Assembly (NCBI GenBank): GCA_964612675.1
Contig: CAZTDD010000163.1
Span: 1-13,120 of the forward strand
Source of the DNA: CAZTDD01 sp964612675
Lineage (GTDB): Bacteria; Hinthialibacterota; Hinthialibacteria; Hinthialibacterales; JAKPRU01
Length of the DNA stretch: 13,120 nucleotides
Direction: 5' to 3'
The notes below the pieces were generated by a model, which worked only from the letters and a program-made list of their open reading frames with translations, was not told the DNA's origin and did no database searches. The number at the start of each line of letters is the position of its first letter. The first letter of the stretch is position 1. The position numbers and the translations under genes were made by a program. Below, piece after piece: positions 1 through 7,524 of this stretch.

Positions 1-36
1 CCCACCTCTATCTCCATGGTTCGTTCCTGCATCACC

Positions 37-216
37 CTCAACCCCCTCTGTATCTCCCCCAATCTTTGGGGGAGAAAATGACTCAGCTACGCCCACTTCT
101 TTTCTTTCCCGAAGATCGGGATCGCCTACGTCTTCTTATTCCTCCCCCGAAGATCGGGGGAGGCATCTCATGGCTTGCCGAAGGCAAACATGAGAGCCGT
201 AGAGGAGGGGGTTGAG
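37..216. repeat. Dispersed inverted-repeat element, copy 1
   Basis: The ends are perfect 12-bp inverted repeats: CTCAACCCCCTC at 37-48 and its complement at 205-216. Inside are four hairpins. Two are perfect: 54-74 (9-bp stem, 3-nt loop) and 141-163 (10-bp stem CCTCCCCCGA, loop AGA). Two are shorter: 107-121 and an imperfect one at 167-194. Bases 38-75 match the complement of 2121-2158 inside the neighbouring large gene. The element starts 7 bp beyond that gene's stop codon. It could end the mRNA or protect its 3' end, but no T-run follows the hairpins, so that role is inferred. Confidence 0.85.
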
Positions 217-223
217 CAATGCG

Positions 224-3200
224 TCACATTCCCCCAACAACCCTCCTCAACTCCAAATCATCCACCAACACCGACGACTCCACACCCGGCCCACCATTCT
301 GCACCACACACAAAACCGGAAACTCCGGATTCTCGGCGGTGAAACCGCCACCGATAGTGACTTCCTGGAACTCATCGCCGGCCAGACCGGCATTATTCAC
401 AAACACACCAACATTTCCGTTCCCATTTGTCATCACCAGCGCCGTCACACCCCCCGAACCATCGAACAACCGCGCATCGACGGAAGCCTGCAACACATGC
501 GGAAAACCGCCCTGCAGCTCGCTCGCGAACACACCGATATTCGCGGCGTCGTTTGTTTTCGTAAGCGAGAGCAGCATGTCACTTCCACCCTCGGTATCCG
601 GAAATTGGAATGCGGCACCCCCGCTCTCGGCCATCACATTTTTCAACAATCCCGACGTATCCCCGTCAAATGAACCATCCACATCCAACACAACATCCTC
701 AAATTCAAATTCCGGCAATTCAGAAATAATCAAATTATCGAAATACACATTCACCGGTCCCGCCGCCGAGTCCGGTAATGCGACTTGCAAACCCGGTTGG
801 AGCGCATCCGCAGGTGGATCGTAGATCAAAACGAATTTGCCCCACTCGCCCACGGGCACATCCGCACCGCTCGCGTTCGAATAACCCAGTTGCCCGTCAA
901 TCGGCGAATTCAACGCTGCCAGGGCCGCCGAACAGCCTTCGCCATCGGCACGCACATTCACCGACAACAGTACCGGGCCGTTCTCTGCCGAAACCGGCAG
1001 GGTGGATATTGCCAACGTTCCCTGTCCCGGCTGCGCCTCGATAATCAAACCACGGCCGTCTGTGCCCCGTCCTGCTGGCACAGCGCCGACGGAAATTGCT
1101 GCTGTGTCAAACCCCGTCGCCGGACTGTAAACAAATCCCGTTTCTTCGACTGTCGCCTTTGAGAAATCAATATGCGCGAGGACGTTTTGCGGAACGGGAG
1201 TCGGCGTCGGCTCTTCGCCGCCATCCATCGGTTTGTAGTATCTTCCACGATTATCGGCGTAGGAGACATTTCCCAGCGTGTCGACTGCTTGGACAAAAAA
1301 CTCGAGTCCTTCAACTTTTGCCAATTCGCCTTCCCAAATCAGGGGATTGGACGACGCTTGCTCCAGATCTACCGCGTTCCATTCCCCGTTTCCATCCGTC
1401 CACAGAACAACAACGCGAAACAGCGGGTCGCCGTCGACGTCCTCCGCTTCCACATCGATCAACACTCGTTCGCCTTGAACCACTGTCGAGATATCCGAAA
1501 TGATCGGCGGTGTTTCGTCGGTCAACTCGGTGGTGTAATAGGTAGTCCATTTGAGATCCTTATATAGCCGCTCCTGGTGGGTCTGGCCGTTGTATTGCCC
1601 CGCAACAAAGACAAAACGTTGGAGCGCCGGCATCCCGCTCTTCGCCGCAATCGTGTTGACTGTGAACGGAATCGCGGGGAAGAAACCTTGTTTATCAAAA
1701 ACTCCTTCTTGCGCGTCGCCGGCTCCCCATTGCGAGCCTTCGATTACCGGGTCGAAGTCTTCGATGACTCGATACTCTGCGGATTCGAGAACCGCCCCTT
1801 TCGGGAAAAATCCCTCCGCGCCTGTGTAGTAGGCAACACGCGGTTGGACGGGCTCGTTCACGTTCGCCTGGGTAATGCCGTTGTAGGCGTAGAATGTGCC
1901 TGAGGAAGGTTCGTGTTTTTCGAAGAAAGCATCCTGGAGGGGAAGTGCCTGTTGCGCGGGTTGGAGCGGCCCTCCGACGGCCTGTGGTTTCGCCCAGAGG
2001 ATGTTCTGTCCAGGATCGTGACTCAACCCCCTCCTAACCTCCCCCGATCTTCGGGGGAGGAACATCTCTTCATCTCTCCCAACAAATCTTGAAGAAGACA
2101 ACGATGAGATCGACGCGTGGTCTCCCCCAAAGATTGGGGGAGATACAGAGGGGGTTGAATTCTCTCCTTGTACGTTGCTGAACGTTCGTGCTATCCGGGA
2201 AACAGAGGGGGTTGACTCCGATCCGCACCCCATCGCCAAACGCGGATCGCCGGGCGCGTCGTTCGACGTCACCGTATACATCGGCAAACCATACAGCGTC
2301 ATACACGAAATCGCCTTTTCATCCTCGCCGACATTCTGACGCAGCTCCTCGTCCGACAGAGCGGAATCCTTCACACCATTGTGCTCGTTAACAAAATACT
2401 CGCGCTTCGCTTCACGAACCGCCTCACCGACGGTCGCCGATTCCCTGCCCGAAACGAGACCATGGACCACGCGGCTCGCAAGATCCTCTGTAAACGCAAT
2501 ACTACTGTTGCTCGCCCCTCCACGCGCCGTCGTCGCCAGATAGGCTCCTACGCCCTTCGATGCGAGCACCTGTACGAGATCTTTCTCTTCCGATTCGTCG
2601 CCTCCATCCACATTCAAGCCCCCACGACTGCCCAGATTCACCACCACCGAACCACGCACTTTCTCCGCTTGAACAAACTGATCGAGACGTTTCGACGTCA
2701 GCGGCGACTCGCCCGCCTTCCGATAAATCAGAGAACGATCTCCGTGCAAACCGAGCACATTGATACCATTTCCCTTATTCAAACCATCCGCGATCTCAAT
2801 CGGGTCGACACCGTCTTCATCAAGCCGTTCCACCTCAATCAGATCGGCTTGCAGAATATCTTTCGCCCGATTCGCGCCGTCTGAATACACGTCGCTTCCC
2901 GCAACAAACCCACGGTCGAAATAGATCTTCCCGTCGAGTGCCAAATAGCTATCGACCTGTGCGCCCATCTCTTCGGGTGTCTCCACCAGGCGACCGATTT
3001 CAAAGTCCGGCAAATAGAACTCACGATCCATAATTTGATACAACTTCGGCGTTGCATCCGCGTAATAATCGTCAATCAAAATATGGTCTTCGCGCAGCGC
3101 TACGTTCAGCGGCAGGGTCAAATCGAGCACGCTCGTTTCATGCTTCGATTCACGGTGTTTCGCACGGGCCAGATCCGGCACCCGGCGATACGGAATCACG

Positions 3201-4588
3201 CGGTCGGAACCCGCCAAAATGACATACTTCACCCCTTCATTCCGTACGCTTTCCCTTTGGTTGCCGAGAATTGTCTTGATGGCCATCGCCACCAGGTTGG
3301 CTTTCAAGATGTTTTGTTGTCTCGATGAGTTGGTGGCGTTCGCGAGCAACCGGGTATTGGCGTCCCATTCCGCATACAAATTGCGGAGAGACATATTCAT
3401 ATCGAGATCCACGATTTCCCCACGAACGCTTTTGTGATCGAGCAGCCGACGGAGTTTTTCTAGAAAAACAGCCGTCCGTTCTTTGTCGTAGAATTTCTCC
3501 AGCCGCGACTGAGATACCAGCGCCAGCGTCAGGTTGCCTTGGTTAGGCGTTGGTGTGGGTGTGGAAGTTGGCAGCGGTTCCGGCGTGTGTGTCGGAGTTG
3601 GAGCAACAGCCTCTGTCGGGGTCAGCGTCGGTGTGGCCGTTGGCTCGGGCGTGTTCGTAGCGGTCGGCGCTTCAACCGGAAGTTCCAGCTCAATCATATT
3701 GTTTCCCGAAACGACGGTAATCACTTCCTCGTACTCGCGCACACTGACATCGGTATCCACCTGAATGGTGTACTCGCCCGGGACGATCGGCTGGGTTTCA
3801 AATGTGAAAAACCCCGCGTTATCCGTTTTCGCCGGACGAAGCCCCGGCAGCCAAACGGTCGCGTCGATCACCGGCGCGTCGCCGCGCGTGACCCTGCCGA
3901 ACACAATCCCCGGTTCCGGCGTGGGCGTTATCGTCGGCGTATGTGTGGGGCTTGCGGTAAACGTCGGCGTGTTTGTCGGGGTCTCTGTGAAGGTCGGAGT
4001 ATGGGTCGGGGTGTTCGTCGGCGTGTCGGTTGGACCCGGCGTGGAAGTCGGTGTATTTGTCGATGTCGGTGTGTTCGTCGGCGTATTCGTCGGCGTCGGC
4101 GTACGTGTCGGCGTATTCGTCGGCCTAATCGTAAAGGTCGGCGTGGGTCTCGGCGTCGGGATCGCGGAAAAAGGAATCCCTACTGTCACCGTTTCCGTAT
4201 CCTTGCTGTACCGGATTTGACCTTCGATATGTCCTCCGCCTTCGCTCGGCGTAAATGTGTAGGTGATTGTCTTTACAGTCACGCCGGGACGGCTATAGAA
4301 GAACCACGCCAGCTCACCGGTCTCCGGCGTGTAATAGTTGCTGGGCGGATTCGTGCTTTTGACGGTCGATTGAGCGGGCAGGTATTCCCGGACAATGATC
4401 CCTTGCGGGGGCGACTCGCCGACGGACGTCGAAACGTTGACCTGAATGGCGACCGTGACGGTACCGTCAGTCTGCGGGTCGGAAAACTCCCGCGTGCCCG
4501 TTACGTCGAGCGCGAATAGAGATGTCGTACAGCAAAGAATGAAAAACGCCGTTCCTGCGAAAGTCTTTCCAAATCGGGGAGTCTTCAT
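224..4588 (-). CDS. Secreted multidomain protein with gingipain-like (peptidase C25) domain
   Basis: This gene encodes 1454 residues. A Sec signal peptide (about 1-27, cleavage after SLFA) is followed by a beta-rich domain (28-140) and a Thr/Pro linker (143-226). Next come a carboxypeptidase-regulatory-like beta domain (228-305), a second Thr/Pro linker (306-353) and a C25-like region (about 355-785). The latter has family hallmarks such as VILAGSDRVIPYRRVPD near 460 and DFEIGRLVETPEEM. Residues 857-1027 are unassigned. An Ig-like domain (about 1028-1122) and two jelly-roll-like C-terminal segments (1135-1454) follow. His615 in LGLHGD fits the catalytic His. Ser654 in NLGSRGGLN sits where family members carry the catalytic Cys, so peptidase activity is doubtful. 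Residues 792-856 are encoded by a dispersed repeat. The ATG at 4588 follows a modest AAGGG Shine-Dalgarno. It is likely an exported or surface protein; its substrate is unknown. Confidence 0.85.
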   Translation of the reverse strand: MKTPRFGKTFAGTAFFILCCTTSLFALDVTGTREFSDPQTDGTVTVAIQVNVSTSVGESPPQGIIVREYLPAQSTVKSTNPPSNYYTPETGELAWFFYSRPGVTVKTITYTFTPSEGGGHIEGQIRYSKDTETVTVGIPFSAIPTPRPTPTFTIRPTNTPTRTPTPTNTPTNTPTSTNTPTSTPGPTDTPTNTPTHTPTFTETPTNTPTFTASPTHTPTITPTPEPGIVFGRVTRGDAPVIDATVWLPGLRPAKTDNAGFFTFETQPIVPGEYTIQVDTDVSVREYEEVITVVSGNNMIELELPVEAPTATNTPEPTATPTLTPTEAVAPTPTHTPEPLPTSTPTPTPNQGNLTLALVSQSRLEKFYDKERTAVFLEKLRRLLDHKSVRGEIVDLDMNMSLRNLYAEWDANTRLLANATNSSRQQNILKANLVAMAIKTILGNQRESVRNEGVKYVILAGSDRVIPYRRVPDLARAKHRESKHETSVLDLTLPLNVALREDHILIDDYYADATPKLYQIMDREFYLPDFEIGRLVETPEEMGAQVDSYLALDGKIYFDRGFVAGSDVYSDGANRAKDILQADLIEVERLDEDGVDPIEIADGLNKGNGINVLGLHGDRSLIYRKAGESPLTSKRLDQFVQAEKVRGSVVVNLGSRGGLNVDGGDESEEKDLVQVLASKGVGAYLATTARGGASNSSIAFTEDLASRVVHGLVSGRESATVGEAVREAKREYFVNEHNGVKDSALSDEELRQNVGEDEKAISCMTLYGLPMYTVTSNDAPGDPRLAMGCGSESTPSVSRIARTFSNVQGENSTPSVSPPIFGGDHASISSLSSSRFVGRDEEMFLPRRSGEVRRGLSHDPGQNILWAKPQAVGGPLQPAQQALPLQDAFFEKHEPSSGTFYAYNGITQANVNEPVQPRVAYYTGAEGFFPKGAVLESAEYRVIEDFDPVIEGSQWGAGDAQEGVFDKQGFFPAIPFTVNTIAAKSGMPALQRFVFVAGQYNGQTHQERLYKDLKWTTYYTTELTDETPPIISDISTVVQGERVLIDVEAEDVDGDPLFRVVVLWTDGNGEWNAVDLEQASSNPLIWEGELAKVEGLEFFVQAVDTLGNVSYADNRGRYYKPMDGGEEPTPTPVPQNVLAHIDFSKATVEETGFVYSPATGFDTAAISVGAVPAGRGTDGRGLIIEAQPGQGTLAISTLPVSAENGPVLLSVNVRADGEGCSAALAALNSPIDGQLGYSNASGADVPVGEWGKFVLIYDPPADALQPGLQVALPDSAAGPVNVYFDNLIISELPEFEFEDVVLDVDGSFDGDTSGLLKNVMAESGGAAFQFPDTEGGSDMLLSLTKTNDAANIGVFASELQGGFPHVLQASVDARLFDGSGGVTALVMTNGNGNVGVFVNNAGLAGDEFQEVTIGGGFTAENPEFPVLCVVQNGGPGVESSVLVDDLELRRVVGGM
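2022..2215. repeat. Dispersed inverted-repeat element, copy 2, inside a coding region
   Basis: CTCAACCCCCTC at 2022-2033 faces its complement at 2148-2158. A second copy of that end (GAGGGGGTTGA) lies at 2205-2215. Two perfect 10-bp hairpins with 3-nt loops lie inside, at 2038-2060 and 2121-2143. Bases 2022-2062 are identical over 41 nt to 8619-8659, and 2121-2158 match the complement of 38-75. The element is fully inside the C25-like gene and adds about 65 in-frame residues. Those include FLPRRSGEVRRGL, a string usually seen only when such repeats are mistranslated. It falls between the C25-like domain and the following unassigned region, a likely tolerant spot. Confidence 0.85.
3912..4161 (-). 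repeat. Degenerate tandem repeat encoding Thr/Pro linker
   Basis: The DNA is a run of near-repeats of a 6-bp unit (two codons, Thr-Pro) with 12-bp higher-order units such as Thr-Asn-Thr-Pro. It encodes residues about 143-226 of the large secreted protein. A shorter stretch of the same kind at about 3540-3675 encodes the second linker (306-353). Such linkers are extended spacers between exported domains. The repeats are a likely site of length variation by slippage. Open frames on the opposite strand here (Val/Gly-rich) are by-products of the repeat. Confidence 0.8.
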
Positions 4589-4652
4589 ACCGCTTTTCCC
4601 TTTCGTTTAGTATGGTGTCACAATCAAGCCGGCCCGCTTGGACACAGCACAC

Positions 4653-4690
4653 CTTTCCGGGAGACGAACAGCAACAGGTCTCCGGGAAAG
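4653..4690. promoter_or_regulatory. Long imperfect hairpin in 5' leader of the C25-like gene
   Basis: CTTTCCGGGAGAC at 4653-4665 and GTCTCCGGGAAAG at 4678-4690 form a 13-bp inverted repeat with one mismatch and a 12-nt loop. It lies about 65 nt upstream of the ATG at 4588 and downstream of tRNA-Leu on the same strand. No T-run follows, so it is not a standard intrinsic terminator. It could be an RNA stem in the leader or a protein-binding dyad; the function is unknown. Confidence 0.4.
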
Positions 4691-4851
4691 TGAATCATCC
4701 CTTGTAGAGGTTCTCTTTCTCGATAGACCGATTACCCGCACAGTTCGCCGTATAGTTCCATATACACAGAGTACATGTCAAGAAAGGGGTTCTTTGCTTC
4801 TGTAGGGTTGGATTCGAGTGTTGAAATGCATCGAGACGCAACGTGAAAACC

Positions 4852-4936
4852 TGCCCAGGGCGGGAGTTGAACCCGCACAGGCTAAACGCCCACATGGCCC
4901 TCAACCATGCGTGTCTACCAATTCCACCACCTGGGC
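4852..4936 (-). tRNA. tRNA-Leu (anticodon GAG)
   Basis: An 85-nt class II tRNA reading CUC and CUU leucine codons. The acceptor stem GCCCAGG/CCTGGGC is perfect (4930-4936 with 4853-4859). The anticodon stem CATGG/CCATG closes the loop TTGAGGG, which puts anticodon GAG at 4900-4902. The T arm is GCGGG-TTCAACT-CCCGC, and a long variable arm typical of tRNA-Leu lies between. The discriminator base is A. The 3' CCA is not encoded (the next bases read GG), so CCA addition by nucleotidyltransferase is required. The gene stands alone, between the Gfo/Idh-like gene and the C25-like gene. Confidence 0.95.
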
Positions 4937-4960
4937 ATCAATCACACCTCGTGGGGCAAG

Positions 4961-4990
4961 AATATAGAGTAGCGACCATCGGCCCACCAA
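4961..4990 (-). promoter_or_regulatory. Possible tRNA-Leu promoter
   Basis: On the minus strand, TTGGTG (4985-4990) and TATATT (4961-4966) are separated by 18 bp. The -10 box lies 24 nt upstream of the mature tRNA 5' end. The -35 box is weak. Placement is the main support. Confidence 0.3.
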
Positions 4991-5077
4991 TCAATGGCGA
5001 GCCGACGGTTTCACCCATCAGTACCAACGATTTATGTCCTCAGAAACAGTTACGGTCTCCGACTCCCTCCCCTACTC

Positions 5078-6076
5078 TCAAAACTCGATCTTCGGCATGT
5101 CAACCGGTTTGCCGCCCGCCTCTTTGCTGTCATCGGCGGCCTGCATAAACGCAAACATCTCGACAGTCTCCTCGGGCGGAATCGGCGGCTCCCCGGTCTG
5201 GAAGAACTTCACGACTTCCTTGATCAGACTTTGATACTCGTGGCCGCTGCCAGTGGCGATTGCCTTATCCCCAAACACCGTGCAACCATAGCCGCGCTTG
5301 GCATGACGCATCCCCCGAAACGTGCCGATCCGGCCGTCTTCCCAACGCCCGACAACAAGGTCCTCATCCGGCGTCGAAACACGAGTCACTGAAACACACC
5401 CTTTCCCCATCGCGGCATAAAGAATCTCAACACCATGTACACCATACCAATACAGATCGGGGTGATGGGGCTCATAGCTGCAGGGCGAATAGGCATCACA
5501 AGCAATGATCTTCCCGACAATCTCCGGGTCCATCGCATCCCGAATCGGTCTTGCATAACGCAGACTCGAAGAACTGAACCACGGCACCCCCGCCTCTTTC
5601 GCTAGATGGGCGATTTCGAGCGCATCCTGGAGACTCCCGGCGAACGGCTTATCGATAAACATCGGAAGCCCCGCTTCAATCACCGGCTTTGCCTGTTCGA
5701 GATGCGGACGGCCGTCGACGCTCTCGATCATCACCGCGTCCACCATTTCGCACAGCTCGGGAATCGTATCGACAATCTTGACGCCGAATTCATCCCGCAG
5801 TTGCTCCGTAAATTTATCCACACGCGTATAGCTCGATTCAATGTCCGGACTTCCGCCTTTGAACCCGGCAACCACACGGGCACCCGGCACATGGTCCGGC
5901 CTGGATGCATCGTTCATGATTCGGGTGAAAGCGATCACATGCGACGTGTCGAGACCGATCATTCCGACACGGATCACGTCATCCGAGGATTGAGCGAACG
6001 ATGTTTCCAAAGTGGCACAGCTAAGCAGCAATAATAAGACAAGAACAATGCTCGTTGATTTCCAAAAAACTCTCAT
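5078..6076 (-). CDS. Exported Gfo/Idh/MocA-family oxidoreductase
   Basis: The gene encodes 332 residues; proteins of this family are typically NAD(P)-dependent dehydrogenases acting on sugars or similar substrates. A strongly hydrophobic N-terminus (about 8-28) contains a possible lipobox LLSC with Cys20, or a signal-peptidase I site after SFA. No twin arginine is seen. The Rossmann segment begins VGMIGLDTSHV (37-47), a variant of the usual GxGxxG region. The family EKP motif appears as DKP (142-144). HGVEIL (214-219) supplies the usual conserved His. Length matches single-unit family members. The start is ATG with AAGGAG 10 nt upstream. An intrinsic terminator separates it from the upstream ThuA-like gene, so it may have its own promoter. 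The substrate is unknown, and whether it binds a nucleotide outside the cytoplasm is unclear. Confidence 0.85.
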   Translation of the reverse strand: MRVFWKSTSIVLVLLLLLSCATLETSFAQSSDDVIRVGMIGLDTSHVIAFTRIMNDASRPDHVPGARVVAGFKGGSPDIESSYTRVDKFTEQLRDEFGVKIVDTIPELCEMVDAVMIESVDGRPHLEQAKPVIEAGLPMFIDKPFAGSLQDALEIAHLAKEAGVPWFSSSSLRYARPIRDAMDPEIVGKIIACDAYSPCSYEPHHPDLYWYGVHGVEILYAAMGKGCVSVTRVSTPDEDLVVGRWEDGRIGTFRGMRHAKRGYGCTVFGDKAIATGSGHEYQSLIKEVVKFFQTGEPPIPPEETVEMFAFMQAADDSKEAGGKPVDMPKIEF

Positions 6077-6192
6077 GATGAACCTACTCCTTCCGACGGT
6101 GTTGTTTCTTCTAGTGTCGTCTCTTTTCGTGTAGTTTCGCAGCCTTGTTCTAGTATCTTCGCACCTCCTGTGACCGTCATCGCGACAGAACC

Positions 6193-6266
6193 CGTCATCG
6201 CGAGGAGCGAAGCGACGTGGCGATCTCGTAACTTATTGAGATTGCTTCGCTTCGCTCGCAATGACG
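6193..6266. repeat. Palindromic intergenic repeat (CGTCATTGCGAGGAGCGAAGCG type)
   Basis: The 74-bp imperfect palindrome starts CGTCATCGCGAGGAGCGAAG and ends with the complementary GCTTCGCTCGCAATGACG. A partial extra copy of the left end (CCGTCATCGCGA) lies just upstream, near 6175-6186. Its accidental translation on the minus strand gives SSLRAKRSNLNK...HVASLLAMTG, a well-known mistranslation seen in databases for this repeat class across unrelated phyla. It lies between the ThuA-like gene's terminator and the Gfo/Idh-like gene. Confidence 0.85.
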
Positions 6267-6345
6267 ATAGGTTACGATACACGTACGATACTACACTAGA
6301 GTGAGGATAATAGATTTCCCTCATCGAGACTATTGAGATCGAACG

Positions 6346-6377
6346 AAAAGAAAAAGGGGACATCGCAAGATGCCCCC
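6346..6377 (-). terminator. Intrinsic terminator after the ThuA-like gene
   Basis: Read on the minus strand, GGGGGCATC pairs with GATGTCCCC (9 bp, one G-U) around the loop TTGC, followed by TTTTCTTTTT. The stem-loop begins 42 nt beyond the ThuA-like gene's stop codon. Textbook rho-independent form. Confidence 0.9.
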
Positions 6378-6419
6378 AAATCGCAGTATATCGTTGAACG
6401 TTGATGTGGATACTCTTAT

Positions 6420-7373
6420 TTATTTCTGTGCCCACTTCGTAACCGGTGTGGGATCTTCGCCCAATGCCCAGCGAATCGTCCGCTGCATGAGTTCGGTTCC
6501 ATCGTCGGTCAGGTAGTCCCATGTGGTGACCCAAACCGGGGGAAGTTCCGAGCCGTTCTCCGGACGAACCGCACCGCCGTTACAGAACGGCATCACGCGC
6601 CGGGCCGGGGCGGTGTAATCGCCGGCCAATGCGCCGCCTTCTTCGGTAACGGCCAAAGCAGCCTGATCCGGGTTATCGGACCACACGGCGAGCACAACGG
6701 TACCTTCGGCGTATGAGAACGCATCATCATGCAGACCGTTCCAGGCAGCACCCGGATTCTCGGGAGGACCATCGGGCCCGTCGCCCCAAACAACGATCTC
6801 GTCCGGCATGCCGGCGGTCAGCGGATGGGTCTTGCCTTCTTCAGTAAGAACGATTGTGTCGACTCCACTGTGGTCTCCACTGTTCTCCCCGTGGAACATT
6901 CCGAGCGAACCCATTTTCGCACGCGTACCGACGCAGCTGTGCTCGCCCATAATGACCGGGATGGGCACCTCTGCCAGCCTCGGGGCAATCGAAGACCAGC
7001 AGGTTCCTGTGACGTAAATCAAATCGTAGTTGTTCATCTGGAAGAAATCGGGCTGAGCCATATAGATACCCGGGTTGACATACATATCGTAACCACGGCC
7101 CTCAACATCCTCGCCGTCTTCCAGCATGTACTGAGTAACGTAATCCGGCATCAGGATCGGGAAGTAGCCCCATTCTTGGGACAAAAACCTCAATGTCTCG
7201 TCCGCCATGGAGAAATGCGCCATGACGTCGAAGTCTCTATTGCCTGCGGCAGCACCATCGCTGTCCGGACACCAGGAAATACGACCGACAAGAGCCACTT
7301 TTTGACCGGCGGCTTCGGAAAGAACAGCGCCGAACATAACGAGTACGAGCGCAATTAATACAACTTTTCTCAT
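6420..7373 (-). CDS. Secreted ThuA / class I glutamine-amidotransferase-like protein
   Basis: The gene encodes 317 residues from the ATG at 7373, chosen because AAAGGGG lies 7 nt upstream and the protein then begins with a clean signal peptide (MRKVVLIALVLVMFGAV, cleavage near SEAA). A longer in-frame start at 7409 would add 12 residues and overlap a palindrome. The mature part shows an alpha/beta pattern: a YDLIYVTGTCWSS strand-turn, a PVIMGEHSCVG segment, HPLTAGMPDEIVVW, and a C-terminal DDGTELMQRTIRWALGE helix. These resemble ThuA-like members of the GATase1 fold found in secreted proteins of Planctomycetes and related phyla. I cannot identify a full Cys-His-Glu triad and assign no reaction. 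It lies downstream of a FadR-type regulator and ends with a strong terminator. Confidence 0.7.
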   Translation of the reverse strand: MRKVVLIALVLVMFGAVLSEAAGQKVALVGRISWCPDSDGAAAGNRDFDVMAHFSMADETLRFLSQEWGYFPILMPDYVTQYMLEDGEDVEGRGYDMYVNPGIYMAQPDFFQMNNYDLIYVTGTCWSSIAPRLAEVPIPVIMGEHSCVGTRAKMGSLGMFHGENSGDHSGVDTIVLTEEGKTHPLTAGMPDEIVVWGDGPDGPPENPGAAWNGLHDDAFSYAEGTVVLAVWSDNPDQAALAVTEEGGALAGDYTAPARRVMPFCNGGAVRPENGSELPPVWVTTWDYLTDDGTELMQRTIRWALGEDPTPVTKWAQK

Positions 7374-7396
7374 GGTTTTACCCCTTTCGCCTTTGT

Positions 7397-7409
7397 TTGA
7401 CATTGTCAA
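7397..7409. promoter_or_regulatory. Perfect 13-bp palindrome, candidate operator
   Basis: TTGACATTGTCAA is a perfect dyad of 6-bp arms around one base, centred 30 bp upstream of the ThuA-like start codon. Its size fits a dimeric GntR/FadR-type operator. The adjacent regulator is the obvious candidate. The minus strand at the regulator's promoter also carries TTGACATTG (8335-8343), which is one arm, the centre and two more bases. Binding is inferred only. Confidence 0.45.
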
Positions 7410-7524
7410 TTTGAGCCTTCGTTCCGTTTTTCTTCTCGGGCTTCTACCAGCATTGCCGGCATTCTATCCGGCCTGGAACCACCACCTTTCTTACTGAGTT
7501 TTTCATACATAAGCTGCTCTATAC

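Noticed and set aside
37..216. CRISPR-like clustered hairpins
   Set aside because: The repeated units are unevenly spaced, differ from one another and alternate in orientation. There are no regular spacers and no cas genes.
3534..4519. Val/Gly-rich and Arg-rich open frames opposite the Thr/Pro linkers
   Set aside because: They are antisense shadows of the GTCGGC-type tandem repeats of the C25-like gene.
4776..4781. TTGACA on the minus strand as a -35 box for the C25-like gene
   Set aside because: No acceptable -10 box lies 16-18 bp downstream; the nearest TATA-like strings are at 11 and 21 bp.
6073..6534. A 153-codon open frame on the minus strand overlapping the ThuA-like gene's 3' end
   Set aside because: Its middle is a mistranslation of the palindromic repeat at 6193-6266, its start lies inside the ThuA-like gene in another frame, and the intrinsic terminator lies within it.
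7449..7478. Small GC-rich dyad (GCCGG/CCGGC) between the regulator and the ThuA-like gene as a terminator
   Set aside because: The stem is short and no T-run follows on the minus strand, so readthrough is likely.
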